A stretch of DNA of 62,511 nt from positions 1 through 62,511 of the forward strand of contig CAJUBG010000015.1 of the NCBI GenBank assembly GCA_910584575.1, in the 5' to 3' direction. Position numbers and translations under genes: made by a program. The stretch comes from an uncultured Dorea sp. (GTDB lineage: Bacteria > Bacillota > Clostridia > Lachnospirales > Lachnospiraceae). The notes under the pieces are model-generated. The model was not told the DNA's origin. It ran no database searches and worked only from the letters and a program-made list of their open reading frames with translations. Below are positions 8,320 to 17,188 of this stretch, in pieces. The number at the start of each line of letters is the position of its first letter. Positions within the stretch are counted from its first letter, which is position 1.

Positions 8320-9624
8320 ATGTTAGGCGGTTCTTTTTGGGTTGCATTTTTGCGTAATGGTATGAGTATTACATTGATGTTGTCCTTTTTTCTGATGTTG
8401 GATCGCCCCAGATTCCCTATGAGAAAGACGGTCTTTTATTATGTTGTTTTCGGATTACTGCTGCTGACCGGATATAGCCTTTGGTATCTTTTTTTAAATG
8501 CAAGCTTTGTCAAGCTTGCGGCGCTTTCAGTTCTTCCAGTCATTGGGATTTTCTGCAGCCTGATGAGTCAGGAGGTCATCTATGTGTCATTATATAAGAT
8601 TGCGGCATCGTTTTATCTGTTTTCTGTGGGGACGTTTCTCGGCGTGGATGTGGCGCGCTGGTGGTTCGGCGGAAATCTGTGGGCGGATATATTGGTAAGA
8701 TTTCTGTGCTATACAGTCTTTCTGATTTTCACATGGAAAAAATTCAGGAAACAATTTCTGGATGGTTTGGATTTTCTGGTTGAGGAGATGGATTTGTTCA
8801 GTACATTTTCGCTCTTTATCTCTATATTTCTCGGCGCGATTATAGCGTACTGGCCGAATCTCCAGGGATTTTCCGTTTTTAATATGGTGCGGGCATTCTT
8901 CGTGCTTGCCATGGCAGGTTTTCTCCAGTATACGATACTCCACCTTTATATCCATCTGGGCAAGGAGCATCATTACCAGACGGAGAAGGAGTTGTTAGAG
9001 CTGAATGAACAGCTTCTGAAAAGCCAGATTAACATTGTGGGAGAGTCAGAGAAAGAGGCGGCGCGGATTCGCCACGATGCACGCCACCACATACTGCTTA
9101 TCAGAGATTATGTAGAAAAGGGGAATATGGAAAATCTGTTGGCTTATCTGGATGAATATGGCGAGGATGTGGAAAACAGGAGGGCAAGGCCGATCTGCGG
9201 GCATCCGGCTGTGAACAGTATCCTGTCTGTCTACGCAAGGCAGGCAAAGGCGAAGGGGATTGCTGTGAATATAGATGTGGCAGTACCGCTAAGCGTTACC
9301 ATCCGTGATATTGACTGGGTTGCAATCTTGGCAAATGTATTTGAAAATGCAATTCACGGGTGTACGAATTCCGGTAAAGTAGAACAGGAGATTGATATCT
9401 ATATTGCAAAAAGAGGAAATAAGATGATTATTCAGTGCACCAATACTTGTGGCGATGATATTTGTTTTCAAAAAGGGCTTCCAAAATCCGTCAGCGGGGG
9501 TGGGCTTGGTACAACCAGTATTATTAAGACGGCTTCTCATTATAACGGCGAGGTTGATTTTGCTTTGGAGGAGGGCAGATTTGTGACGAGGATAATGCTG
9601 AATCTTCAGGGGAAAGGCGTGTGA
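8320..9624 (+). CDS. GHKL sensor histidine kinase (AgrC-like)
   Basis: 434 residues. The N-terminal half is a membrane domain of about six hydrophobic segments with short loops. A dimerisation segment follows with His252 in RIRHDARHH, then a GHKL ATPase with an N-box (VFENAIHGC) and glycine loop (GGGLGTTSI). Kinases of this type phosphorylate LytTR regulators and often sense peptides or membrane state. No regulator gene follows directly; the nearest is the LytTR gene 150 bases upstream across a terminator, which makes that pairing plausible but unproven. AAAAGGAGGAG ribosome-binding site. Confidence 0.9.
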   Translation: MLGGSFWVAFLRNGMSITLMLSFFLMLDRPRFPMRKTVFYYVVFGLLLLTGYSLWYLFLNASFVKLAALSVLPVIGIFCSLMSQEVIYVSLYKIAASFYLFSVGTFLGVDVARWWFGGNLWADILVRFLCYTVFLIFTWKKFRKQFLDGLDFLVEEMDLFSTFSLFISIFLGAIIAYWPNLQGFSVFNMVRAFFVLAMAGFLQYTILHLYIHLGKEHHYQTEKELLELNEQLLKSQINIVGESEKEAARIRHDARHHILLIRDYVEKGNMENLLAYLDEYGEDVENRRARPICGHPAVNSILSVYARQAKAKGIAVNIDVAVPLSVTIRDIDWVAILANVFENAIHGCTNSGKVEQEIDIYIAKRGNKMIIQCTNTCGDDICFQKGLPKSVSGGGLGTTSIIKTASHYNGEVDFALEEGRFVTRIMLNLQGKGV

Positions 9625-9663
9625 AAAATAAGGATTAATTTAATGCATTAAAACGGCAAATTA

Positions 9664-9693
9664 TTGACAAAAACAGGGAGGTTGAGGTAAAAT
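9664..9693 (+). promoter_or_regulatory. SigA-type promoter before tyrA
   Basis: TTGACA, 18-base spacer, TAAAAT, about 30 bases upstream of the tyrA ATG. It starts the transcript that probably runs through aroA and the zinc-ribbon/TPM/SPFH genes. Confidence 0.75.
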
Positions 9694-9725
9694 AAATCTG
9701 ATATAGCGCTCAAAGGAGAAGAATT

Positions 9726-10820
9726 ATGAGACAGAAAATCGGGTTTATTGGTCTGGGGCTGATTGGAGGGTCCATAGCAAGGGCGATTCGACAGTATTTT
9801 CCAGATTATGAGATTGTGGCTTTTGATAAGAATAAAGAAACGCTGGCGCTGGCGACGCAGGAATCTGTGATTGATGTAGCTGCAACTACGATTGATGATA
9901 ATTTCCATCATTGCAGCTATATATTCCTGTGTGCGCCGGTTTCTTATAATACGGCATATTTGAAGCAGGCGGCAGGGTATCTTCATGATGACTGTATCTT
10001 GACAGACGTGGGGAGTGTGAAGACGAATATCCACAGGGAGGTGGAGGCTCTGGGGCTTGAGCCGTATTTCATTGGAGGGCATCCAATGGCTGGCTCTGAG
10101 AAGAACGGCTATGTGAATTCCAAGGCAATGTTGATTGAGAATGCATATTATGTGTTGACGCCGGCAAGGGGCACGGCACGGGAGAAGGTTGACCGCTATG
10201 TAAAGTTTGTGCAGGCTTTGAGGGCAATTCCGGTTCTTCTGGATTACCGTGAGCATGACTATGTGACCGGAACCATCAGCCATCTTCCGCATATCATTGC
10301 GGCAAGCCTGGTGAATTTTGTGCGTGATACGGATACAAAGGAGGAGTTGATGAAGAATCTTGCCGCCGGAGGATTTAAGGATATCACCCGTATCGCTTCT
10401 TCGTCACCGACCATGTGGCAGCATATTTGTCTGAAGAATAAGGGATACATTTCCCAAATTCTCGGAGAATATATCCAGGCGTTAGGGCGGGCGAAGGATT
10501 TGATTGACCGGGAGGATGAGCAGGGGATATACAATCTGTTCGACAGTTCAAGAAATTATCGGAATTCCATTCCCTCATCCTCGGCGGGGCCGATTAAGAA
10601 GGCGTATGAGGTTTACTGCGATATTATCGACGAGGCAGGAGGGATTGCCGCCATTGCGACCATTCTTGCGTCAAACAATCTGAATCTTAAGAATATCGGG
10701 ATTGTCCATAACAGAGAATTTGAAGAAGGGGTTCTGCGTATTGAATTCTATGATGAGTCGTCTTCTAAACGGGCGGCGGAATTACTGCAGAAATTCAGGT
10801 ATATTGTCTATGAGCGTTAA
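9726..10820 (+). CDS. tyrA: Prephenate dehydrogenase with C-terminal ACT domain
   Basis: Oxidative decarboxylation of prephenate to 4-hydroxyphenylpyruvate in tyrosine synthesis, using NAD(P). An N-terminal Rossmann motif (GFIGLGLIGGSIARAI) is followed by the catalytic-domain signatures GGHPMAGSEKNG and TGTISHLPHI, and a C-terminal ACT-like regulatory domain (about 295-364) that usually confers tyrosine feedback. 364 residues, normal length. AAAGGAGAAG ribosome-binding site. The last 11 bases overlap the start of aroA, so the two are translationally coupled. Confidence 0.95.
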   Translation: MRQKIGFIGLGLIGGSIARAIRQYFPDYEIVAFDKNKETLALATQESVIDVAATTIDDNFHHCSYIFLCAPVSYNTAYLKQAAGYLHDDCILTDVGSVKTNIHREVEALGLEPYFIGGHPMAGSEKNGYVNSKAMLIENAYYVLTPARGTAREKVDRYVKFVQALRAIPVLLDYREHDYVTGTISHLPHIIAASLVNFVRDTDTKEELMKNLAAGGFKDITRIASSSPTMWQHICLKNKGYISQILGEYIQALGRAKDLIDREDEQGIYNLFDSSRNYRNSIPSSSAGPIKKAYEVYCDIIDEAGGIAAIATILASNNLNLKNIGIVHNREFEEGVLRIEFYDESSSKRAAELLQKFRYIVYER

Positions 10821-12108
10821 AACCATTTATCCGAAAACCGGCCTTAAAGGAGAGGTGAGCGTTCCGGGAGATAAGTCTATCTCCCACCGTTCCGTCATGT
10901 TCGGCTCTATCGCATCGGGAATTACGGAGATTACGAATTTTTTACAGGGTGCGGACTGTCTGTCTACGATTCATTGCTTCCGGAAAATGGGAATTGAGAT
11001 TGAACAGAAGCCGGATCGGCTTCTGGTACATGGAAAAGGGCTTCACGCTCTGTCTGCCCCTAAGGAGACGCTTAATGTGGGAAACAGCGGGACGACCACA
11101 AGGCTTTTGTCCGGTATTCTGGCAGGGCAGGACTTTACATCTGTCCTGTCTGGAGACGAGTCTTTGAATTCCCGTCCTATGGGGAGGATTATGACGCCCT
11201 TAAGCCGTATGGGGGCGCATATTGAGAGTATCAGGGATAATGGCTGTGCTCCCCTTAAGATAGAACCAGGTGCGCTTCATGGGATCAGATATGAGTCGCC
11301 GGTTGCGTCTGCGCAGGTCAAGTCTGCAATCCTTCTTGCAGGGCTTTACGCTGACAGCGAGACGACGGTGATTGAGCCTGCCCTTTCACGTAATCATACG
11401 GAGTTGATGCTTGGAGGGTTTGGGGCGGACGTCACTTCAATCTTGCATAGTGATGGCAGCGCATCGGCGGGGATACGGCCTTGTAAAGAGCTTACCGGGC
11501 AGAGGATTAAAGTGCCAGGCGATATTTCGTCTGCGGCATATTTTATAGCAGCCGGACTTTTGGTTCCAGGCTCTGAGCTTCTAATCCGCAATGTAGGTAC
11601 GAATCCGACCAGGGCGGGAATACTCAAGGTCTGCGAAGCTATGGAGGCGGATATTACTTATGAGAACTTAAGGAATATTGGCGGCGAGCCGATTGCCGAT
11701 ATTCTTGTCAGGTTCAGTGAACTTCACGGAACGACCATAGAAGGGCAGATGATTCCGACTTTGATAGATGAGCTTCCCATGATTGCGGTCATGGCGGCAT
11801 GTGCCGAGGGTACGACTGTGATTAAGGACGCGGCTGAGCTGAAGGTGAAGGAGACAAACCGGATTGATACGGTTACGGAGAATCTCAAGGCAATGGGATG
11901 TGATATTACCCCGACGGAGGACGGGATGATTATTGAGGGGGGAAAAGCCCTTACCGGAGTTCATATTAGGAGTTATCTGGATCATAGAATCGCAATGGCA
12001 TTCGCCGTTGCGGGACTGGTTGCAGAAGGTGAGACGGTGATTGAGGACAGTCAGTGCGTCGAGGTTTCTTATCCGGAGTTTTTTGCCACGCTAGGCAGTT
12101 TATCGTAG
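10810..12108 (+). CDS. aroA: 3-phosphoshikimate 1-carboxyvinyltransferase (EPSP synthase)
   Basis: Transfers the enolpyruvyl group of PEP to shikimate-3-phosphate, the sixth shikimate-pathway step. Signatures: SVPGDKSISHRS near the N terminus, LNVGNSGTTTRLL, LNSRPMGRIM, ELKVKETNRI and LDHRIAMAF. 432 residues, standard. A longer frame opens 108 bases earlier inside tyrA, but the ATG at 10810 gives the family's usual start and overlaps the tyrA stop. The ribosome-binding site is weak, consistent with coupling to tyrA. Confidence 0.96.
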   Translation: MSVKTIYPKTGLKGEVSVPGDKSISHRSVMFGSIASGITEITNFLQGADCLSTIHCFRKMGIEIEQKPDRLLVHGKGLHALSAPKETLNVGNSGTTTRLLSGILAGQDFTSVLSGDESLNSRPMGRIMTPLSRMGAHIESIRDNGCAPLKIEPGALHGIRYESPVASAQVKSAILLAGLYADSETTVIEPALSRNHTELMLGGFGADVTSILHSDGSASAGIRPCKELTGQRIKVPGDISSAAYFIAAGLLVPGSELLIRNVGTNPTRAGILKVCEAMEADITYENLRNIGGEPIADILVRFSELHGTTIEGQMIPTLIDELPMIAVMAACAEGTTVIKDAAELKVKETNRIDTVTENLKAMGCDITPTEDGMIIEGGKALTGVHIRSYLDHRIAMAFAVAGLVAEGETVIEDSQCVEVSYPEFFATLGSLS

Positions 12109-12137
12109 GTTTTTTGATTTTTAAGAAGGAGATAGGA

Positions 12138-13220
12138 ATGGATTTTGTACAATATAAATGTCCCTGCTGTGGGGCGTCTCTTGAGTTTTCCCCTAAGACG
12201 CAGAAGCTCACTTGCCATAGCTGCGGTAATCAGTATGATTTAGAGGTAATGGAGGAGTATGAACGGGAGGAACGCCTGGAGGGAGAGCAGGACTTAGAGT
12301 GGGAGTACCGAAAGGAAGCACAAGGGGCTAAACGGACGGAGGACGGCTTGTATATCTGCCCCTCCTGTGGCGCCGAAATTGAAGCGGATGAGAATACGGT
12401 TAGTACAGTCTGTCCATACTGCGACAATGTGGTGGTAATCAAGGCTGCTTCATCAGGAGAGTTTGAACCCGACCTTATGATTCCGTTTCAGGTAAAAGGT
12501 GACGAGGCGCGTCAGAAGCTGCTTAATTTCTGTAAGGGTAAGCGTCTGCTTCCAAAAAACTTCCGGGACCGCAGTTATCTGAAAAATCTGAGAGGGTGCT
12601 ACGTCCCTTACTGGCTGTTTGACTGTAAGGCAAGCGCAGATATGAGTTTTAATGCAACGCGTGTCAGAATGTGGAGTGACAGCGAGTATGACTATGTGGA
12701 CACCTCCTACTATCTGGTTTCTAGGGCAGGAACCATGGAGTTCATCCATGTGCCTGTGGATGGCAGCGTGGAGATGGACGACAGCACGACGGAGTCCATT
12801 GAGCCTTTTGATTACAATGGGCTGACGAATTTCCAGCCTGCTTATCTGGCTGGCTATGAGACGGATAAATATGACGTGGACGCAAAGACAGCCGAGGGCA
12901 GGGCGAAGCAGCGTTTATATAATACTGCCGAACAGGTCTTACGCGGCACGGTACAGGGATATGAGTCTGTGATTGTAAAGCGGCGGCATCTGACATCTCA
13001 GAACGGCAAAGTGTTGTATGCCCTTTTACCTGTCTGGCTGTTTGAGACGGTTTACGGGGGGAAAAAGTATCAGTTTGCCATCAACGGACAGACTGGAAAG
13101 ATGGTAGGAGAGCTACCTGTGGATAAAGGCGCATTCTGGAAATACCTCTGCGGCTTCACGGCAGTTGGAACTTTAGTTTGTTCTATTCTTGGGCTTCTGC
13201 TGTTTGGAGGTGTGCTATGA
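12138..13220 (+). CDS. Double zinc-ribbon membrane protein (YdjG-like)
   Basis: 360 residues. Two zinc ribbons open the protein (CPCCGASLEF with CHSCG; CPSCGAEIE with CPYC), separated by an acidic coiled stretch. A large domain with repeated aromatic motifs (CYVPYWLFDCKA, LLPVWLFETVYGGKKYQFAINGQT) follows, then one C-terminal membrane helix (about 335-358). The neighbours, a TPM-domain protein and an SPFH protein with zinc ribbons, match the YdjG-YdjH-YdjI set that in Bacillus sits beside PspA and responds to envelope stress. A role in membrane-stress assembly is inferred from this order. Starts 29 bases after aroA with AGAAGGAGAT. Confidence 0.8.
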   Translation: MDFVQYKCPCCGASLEFSPKTQKLTCHSCGNQYDLEVMEEYEREERLEGEQDLEWEYRKEAQGAKRTEDGLYICPSCGAEIEADENTVSTVCPYCDNVVVIKAASSGEFEPDLMIPFQVKGDEARQKLLNFCKGKRLLPKNFRDRSYLKNLRGCYVPYWLFDCKASADMSFNATRVRMWSDSEYDYVDTSYYLVSRAGTMEFIHVPVDGSVEMDDSTTESIEPFDYNGLTNFQPAYLAGYETDKYDVDAKTAEGRAKQRLYNTAEQVLRGTVQGYESVIVKRRHLTSQNGKVLYALLPVWLFETVYGGKKYQFAINGQTGKMVGELPVDKGAFWKYLCGFTAVGTLVCSILGLLLFGGVL

Positions 13221-14089
13221 TGGGGAATATGAAAGCTTTGGATGGCGCCAGGGCAAAGATATTTTATGCGGTAAAGGTTTTTTTGTGTATGGCTGTGCTG
13301 TGCATAGCCGGATTTGCAGTTTGGGGACAGATTGGAATGTCATATGTGTCTGCTGCGGGAAATACTCCGAACTTCCAGGGATGGGTGCAGGATGATGCGG
13401 GACTTCTCACATCCGAGGAGGAGGAAGACCTTGAGAGGGAATGTGCCAGAGTTTCCGAGCAGTACAATACAGGAGTTTATATCATTACCACGCCGGATTT
13501 TGGCGGAGGGGATATTAAGGACTGGCAGAGCCGGATTTTTACGGAGTATGGACTGGGGACAGATACGAAAGGCAGCGGCGTGATGCTTGCCATCAGCATG
13601 GCAGAGAGGGACTGGGGGCTGGTGGGCTTCGGAAAGGCGCAGGAGGCATTTACTACATATGGGAGAGAACGTCTCGGAGAGAAGATACTTTCCGATTTGT
13701 CCGACGGAGAGTTCTGTGATGCATTTGAAAAATATGTCTCTATGGCGGAGGATTATCTGACCGCGGCAGAGAAAGGGAAGCCTTACACCGAGGACCATCC
13801 ATATGGAGAAGGATGGCGGATACCGCTGATTATTGGGGTATCGTTTCTGTTGTCGTTTGGCGTGTCCTTAGGAGTGGTGCTTTCATGGAAAAAGAGTATG
13901 AATACCAGAGTGTTAAGGGACGGTGCAATGGAATATATGAGAGCAGACAGTTTCCGGTTGTATAACCAGACAGATCGGTTTTTATACCATACAATGACGA
14001 GGACGAAGCGGCAGACAGAGAATAATTCCAGCAGCGGGGGCAGCAGTGGGATGCATTCTAACAGTTCGGGAACCAGTGGAAAGTTCTGA
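13217..14089 (+). CDS. TPM-domain membrane protein (YdjH-like)
   Basis: 290 residues. An N-terminal hydrophobic segment (about 15-35) acts as signal or anchor, then a TPM domain (about 45-180) including VQDDAGLLTSEEEEDLE and YIITTPDF, which lies outside the membrane, a second membrane helix (about 213-235) and a Ser/Gly-rich tail. TPM domains are associated with photosystem repair and envelope-stress complexes. The ATG overlaps the stop of the zinc-ribbon gene (ATGA) six bases after GGAGG; a longer frame from 13178 would begin inside that gene's membrane helix and was not chosen. Translationally coupled, so the two products probably work together. Confidence 0.82.
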   Translation: MMGNMKALDGARAKIFYAVKVFLCMAVLCIAGFAVWGQIGMSYVSAAGNTPNFQGWVQDDAGLLTSEEEEDLERECARVSEQYNTGVYIITTPDFGGGDIKDWQSRIFTEYGLGTDTKGSGVMLAISMAERDWGLVGFGKAQEAFTTYGRERLGEKILSDLSDGEFCDAFEKYVSMAEDYLTAAEKGKPYTEDHPYGEGWRIPLIIGVSFLLSFGVSLGVVLSWKKSMNTRVLRDGAMEYMRADSFRLYNQTDRFLYHTMTRTKRQTENNSSSGGSSGMHSNSSGTSGKF

Positions 14090-14097
14090 CAGAAGTA

Positions 14098-14125
14098 TAC
14101 CCTTCGGGTAGGTGGACTTTGTCCA
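14098..14125 (+). other. Two small hairpins in the TPM-SPFH spacer
   Basis: TACCC-TTC-GGGTA and TGGAC-TTT-GTCCA lie in tandem in the 67-base spacer. Neither has a T-tract. They may protect or process the message between the two genes. Confidence 0.35.
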
Positions 14126-14156
14126 GTAAGATATAAGTTATAGGAGGAGAAAAATT

Positions 14157-15506
14157 ATGGGATTAATTAAGGCAGCATTGTCAGCGGCAAGCGGGACGCT
14201 GGCGGATCAGTGGAAGGAATATTTTTGCTGTGACGCATTGGATGCGGATGTGTTGGTGGCAAAGGGTGTGAAGCAGGTATCAGGGCGTTCGTCAAACAGA
14301 AAGGGGGACGACAATATCATCACAGACGGTTCCCATATTGCTGTGGCGAACGGCCAGTGTATGATTATCGTAGAGGATGGAAAGGTTATTGATGCCTGTG
14401 CCGAGCCGGGCGCGTATACTTATGACACGAGTACCAGCCCTTCCGTGTTTGGCGGCTCTTTTGTGGAAGGCTTGAAGGGAATCGCCAAGGAGGCATGGAG
14501 GCGTTTTCAGTTTGGAGGCGGCACAGGGAGGAACCAGAGAATCTATTATGTGAATATCAAGGAGATTCCCGGAAATAAATACGGTACGCCAAATCCGGTG
14601 CCCTTCCGTGTGGTTGACCAAAATATCGGACTTGACGTGGACATTTCCATACGGTGTAACGGAGAGTATTCTTATCGGATTGTGAATCCCATGGTATTCT
14701 ATGCCAATGTCTGCGGAAATGTGGGATACGTGTATACCAGGGATGAGATTGATTCCATGCTGAAATCAGAGCTTCTTACGGCCCTGCAGCCGGCGTTCGC
14801 CAGGATTTCGCAGATGGGAATCCGATACAGCGCCCTTCCGGGCCATACCATGGAGTTGTCGGACGCCCTCAATGATGTTTTGTCAAAAAAATGGACTGAG
14901 CTTCGGGGAATCATGGTATATTCTCTTGGCGTCAATAGTGTGACGGCGTCTAAAGAAGACGAGGAGATGATCAAGCAGCTTCAGAAATCGGCGGTCATGC
15001 GTGATCCCAATATGGCGGCGGCTACCCTTGTGGGCGCCCAGGCGGACGCTATGCGTGCGGCGGCAGGGAATAAAAACGGCGCCATGTCCGGATTTATGGG
15101 AATGGGTATGGCATCCCAGGCAGGAGGCATGAATCTTAAGGATTTGTATGCTATGGGCCAGAGTCAGGGAGTGCAAGGCCAGGGAGTGCAAAGTCAGGCA
15201 GGAGGCGCGGCTTTCAAGGCTTCCGATGCGGGGTGGACCTGCTCATGCGGGGCTTCAGGTAATACAGGGAAATTCTGTGTGGAATGTGGCGCACCGAAGC
15301 CGAACCAGGCGGCAGGATGGACGTGCTCATGCGGTACTGTGAATAAGGGAAAATTCTGTTCAGAGTGCGGAAAACCAAAGCCGGCAGGGATACCGCAATA
15401 CCGGTGTGATAAGTGCGGTTGGGAGCCGGAGGATCCGACGAAGCCGCCGAAGTTCTGTCCGGAGTGCGGGGATCCGTTTGATGATGGAGATATTAGAGGG
15501 AATTAA
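14157..15506 (+). CDS. SPFH-domain protein with three C-terminal zinc ribbons (YdjI-like)
   Basis: 449 residues. The first 300 or so form an SPFH/band-7 domain of the virion-core-protein/YdjI type, with no clear signal peptide. A Gly/Gln-rich linker (a Q-G-V-Q repeat) leads to three zinc-ribbon-like modules: CSCGASGNTGKFCVECG, CSCGTVNKGKFCSECG and CDKCGW...FCPECG. It probably forms a membrane-associated scaffold together with the zinc-ribbon and TPM proteins encoded just upstream. TAGGAGGAG ribbon-site eight bases before the ATG. Unlike the Bacillus locus, no PspA gene is adjacent. Confidence 0.85.
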   Translation: MGLIKAALSAASGTLADQWKEYFCCDALDADVLVAKGVKQVSGRSSNRKGDDNIITDGSHIAVANGQCMIIVEDGKVIDACAEPGAYTYDTSTSPSVFGGSFVEGLKGIAKEAWRRFQFGGGTGRNQRIYYVNIKEIPGNKYGTPNPVPFRVVDQNIGLDVDISIRCNGEYSYRIVNPMVFYANVCGNVGYVYTRDEIDSMLKSELLTALQPAFARISQMGIRYSALPGHTMELSDALNDVLSKKWTELRGIMVYSLGVNSVTASKEDEEMIKQLQKSAVMRDPNMAAATLVGAQADAMRAAAGNKNGAMSGFMGMGMASQAGGMNLKDLYAMGQSQGVQGQGVQSQAGGAAFKASDAGWTCSCGASGNTGKFCVECGAPKPNQAAGWTCSCGTVNKGKFCSECGKPKPAGIPQYRCDKCGWEPEDPTKPPKFCPECGDPFDDGDIRGN

Positions 15507-15545
15507 GGTACGCTGCATTGAAAATTGGCACACGATATGAAAAGG

Positions 15546-15583
15546 GGACGGATATAGAAATCTTTTACATCCGTTCTTTTTTT
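15546..15583 (+). terminator. Intrinsic terminator after SPFH gene
   Basis: Stem ACGGAT/ATCCGT, extendable by two pairs, followed by TTCTTTTTTTG; ends the tyrA-to-SPFH transcription unit. Confidence 0.75.
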
Positions 15584-15601
15584 GTATAAACAGACGTATC
15601 C

Positions 15602-15703
15602 TGCGTAATATATATAAAAATGTGTTGAAATAACTTGCGTATTATATATAAAATTAAAAGAGAGTAACTTGCGTACTGTATATAGAAGTGGTAAAATATA
15701 ACA
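15602..15703 (+). repeat. Three tandem 34-bp direct repeats upstream of DUF4143 ATPase
   Basis: The core TGCGTA followed by an AT-rich TATATATA block recurs at 15602, 15636 and 15670, exactly 34 bp apart. Copies one and two also share the unit end TAACT; copy three is more diverged. Each is preceded by CT. The array fills the leader of the ATPase gene. It could be a cooperative operator or iteron-like binding array. Confidence 0.75.
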
Positions 15704-15744
15704 TGGGTATTAACTTAGTATACATGCAGGGGATTAGAATCAGT

Positions 15745-17109
15745 ATGGAAATTAGGAGAAAGATTTATCAAAAACTCCTCCAATGGAAATCGGAGGCACA
15801 AGGGAAAAAAGCGATCCTCATAGAAGGTGCGCGCAGGGTAGGAAAGTCCACAATTGTCCAGCGTTTCGCAGAAAATGAATATAAGTCATATATTTTGATT
15901 GATTTCAACAAAGCGCCTAAGAATATCAGGGACAATTTTGACAACCTGAATCAATTAGATATATTTTTTCAAAATCTGTCTTTGGAATACAATGTAAGGC
16001 TTTATGCGCGGGAATCTCTGATTATATTTGACGAAATACAGAGGTTCCCTAAGGCGCGGGAATCCGTTAAGTATCTGGTGGCTGACGGCAGATATGACTA
16101 TATTGAAACAGGCTCCCTGATATCAATCCGTGAAAACGTGCAGGATATTACAATTCCCTCAGAGGAGAGAAAGATTAAGATGTATCCTTTGGATTTTGAA
16201 GAATTTGTAACTGCCCAGGGGGAAGAACTTCTGTTGGAACATATTCAGGGGTGTTATCGGAGAAAGGAACCTTTAGAGCAGAAGCTTCATGCAAAGGTGA
16301 TGCGGATTTTCAGGGAATATATTTTGGTCGGGGGCATGCCCCAGAGCGTGGTCGCATATTTGGAAAATGGACGGGATTTCTATGCGAGCGACGTGGAAAA
16401 GCGTGACATACTGGAATTATATCGGGATGATATTAAAAAAGCATCAAAGCGGTATCATTCAAAAGTATCGGCATTATTTGACAATATACCGGCTTACCTG
16501 TCCACACACGAGAAAAAGATAGTGTTAAGCAAGATTGATACCAATGCGACGTTCAGTCAGTATGATGACCCGCTTTTTTGGCTGGAGGATTCGATGATTT
16601 GTAATGTCTGTTACAAATGCAATGACCCGAATGTGGGATTTGCATTGAACAAGAATGATTCTGCCGTAAAATGTTACATGGGGGATACTGGGTTGTTAGT
16701 GAGTCTTGCATTCAGCGAAAATGAGATTGCCAGCCAGCAGCTTTACCGGTTGATTATGAACGGCAGGCTTTCTTTGAATGAAGGAATGTTGTATGAAAAT
16801 CTTATTGCGCAGATGATTGCGGCGAAAGGCAGAAAACTCTATTTTTATACACGGTACAGTGAGGAAAAGCATCGGAATGATATGGAGATTGATTTTCTGC
16901 TTTCAAACGAGAGTAAGACGAATTTTAAAATATATCCCATTGAGGTAAAGTCTTCTAAGAATTATTCGGTTACCTCATTGGATGTATTTCGCTCGATTTA
17001 TCTGAAACGAATCAGCCAGTCTTACATTATCCATCCAAAGAGCTATATGAAAGATGGGGATATGGTGAAGCTTCCTCCGTATATGTTTTTTTGCCTGTTT
17101 CAAGAATAA
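15745..17109 (+). CDS. AAA-type ATPase with DUF4143 domain
   Basis: 455 residues. An N-terminal P-loop ATPase has Walker A (EGARRVGKST) and Walker B (LIIFDEIQRF); a C-terminal DUF4143 domain carries a restriction-like core (EIDFLLSNE, then IEVKSSK). Family members are widespread, often as lineage-expanded or defence-linked accessory genes, with no settled biochemical role. The start at 15745 follows a GGGGA site and gives the family's usual N terminus; the frame stays open 57 bases further upstream into the tandem repeats, without a good ribosome-binding site. Monocistronic, preceded by a terminator and a 34-bp repeat array. Confidence 0.85.
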   Translation: MEIRRKIYQKLLQWKSEAQGKKAILIEGARRVGKSTIVQRFAENEYKSYILIDFNKAPKNIRDNFDNLNQLDIFFQNLSLEYNVRLYARESLIIFDEIQRFPKARESVKYLVADGRYDYIETGSLISIRENVQDITIPSEERKIKMYPLDFEEFVTAQGEELLLEHIQGCYRRKEPLEQKLHAKVMRIFREYILVGGMPQSVVAYLENGRDFYASDVEKRDILELYRDDIKKASKRYHSKVSALFDNIPAYLSTHEKKIVLSKIDTNATFSQYDDPLFWLEDSMICNVCYKCNDPNVGFALNKNDSAVKCYMGDTGLLVSLAFSENEIASQQLYRLIMNGRLSLNEGMLYENLIAQMIAAKGRKLYFYTRYSEEKHRNDMEIDFLLSNESKTNFKIYPIEVKSSKNYSVTSLDVFRSIYLKRISQSYIIHPKSYMKDGDMVKLPPYMFFCLFQE

Positions 17110-17188
17110 GAGATTTATGTTATGATAGTAAGCAGGGTAGGTAATCTATTTCTTACTTACGAATTTATTGATACGAGGGGGATGGAGG

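Noticed and set aside
9648..10292. 214-codon minus-strand frame over the start of tyrA
   Set aside because: Covers the clear TyrA Rossmann domain; composition rich in His/Arg/Ile as expected of an antisense shadow.
15688..15744. N-terminal extension of the DUF4143 ATPase into the tandem repeats
   Set aside because: No ribosome-binding site before the earlier start codons, and the extra residues are translated repeat sequence.
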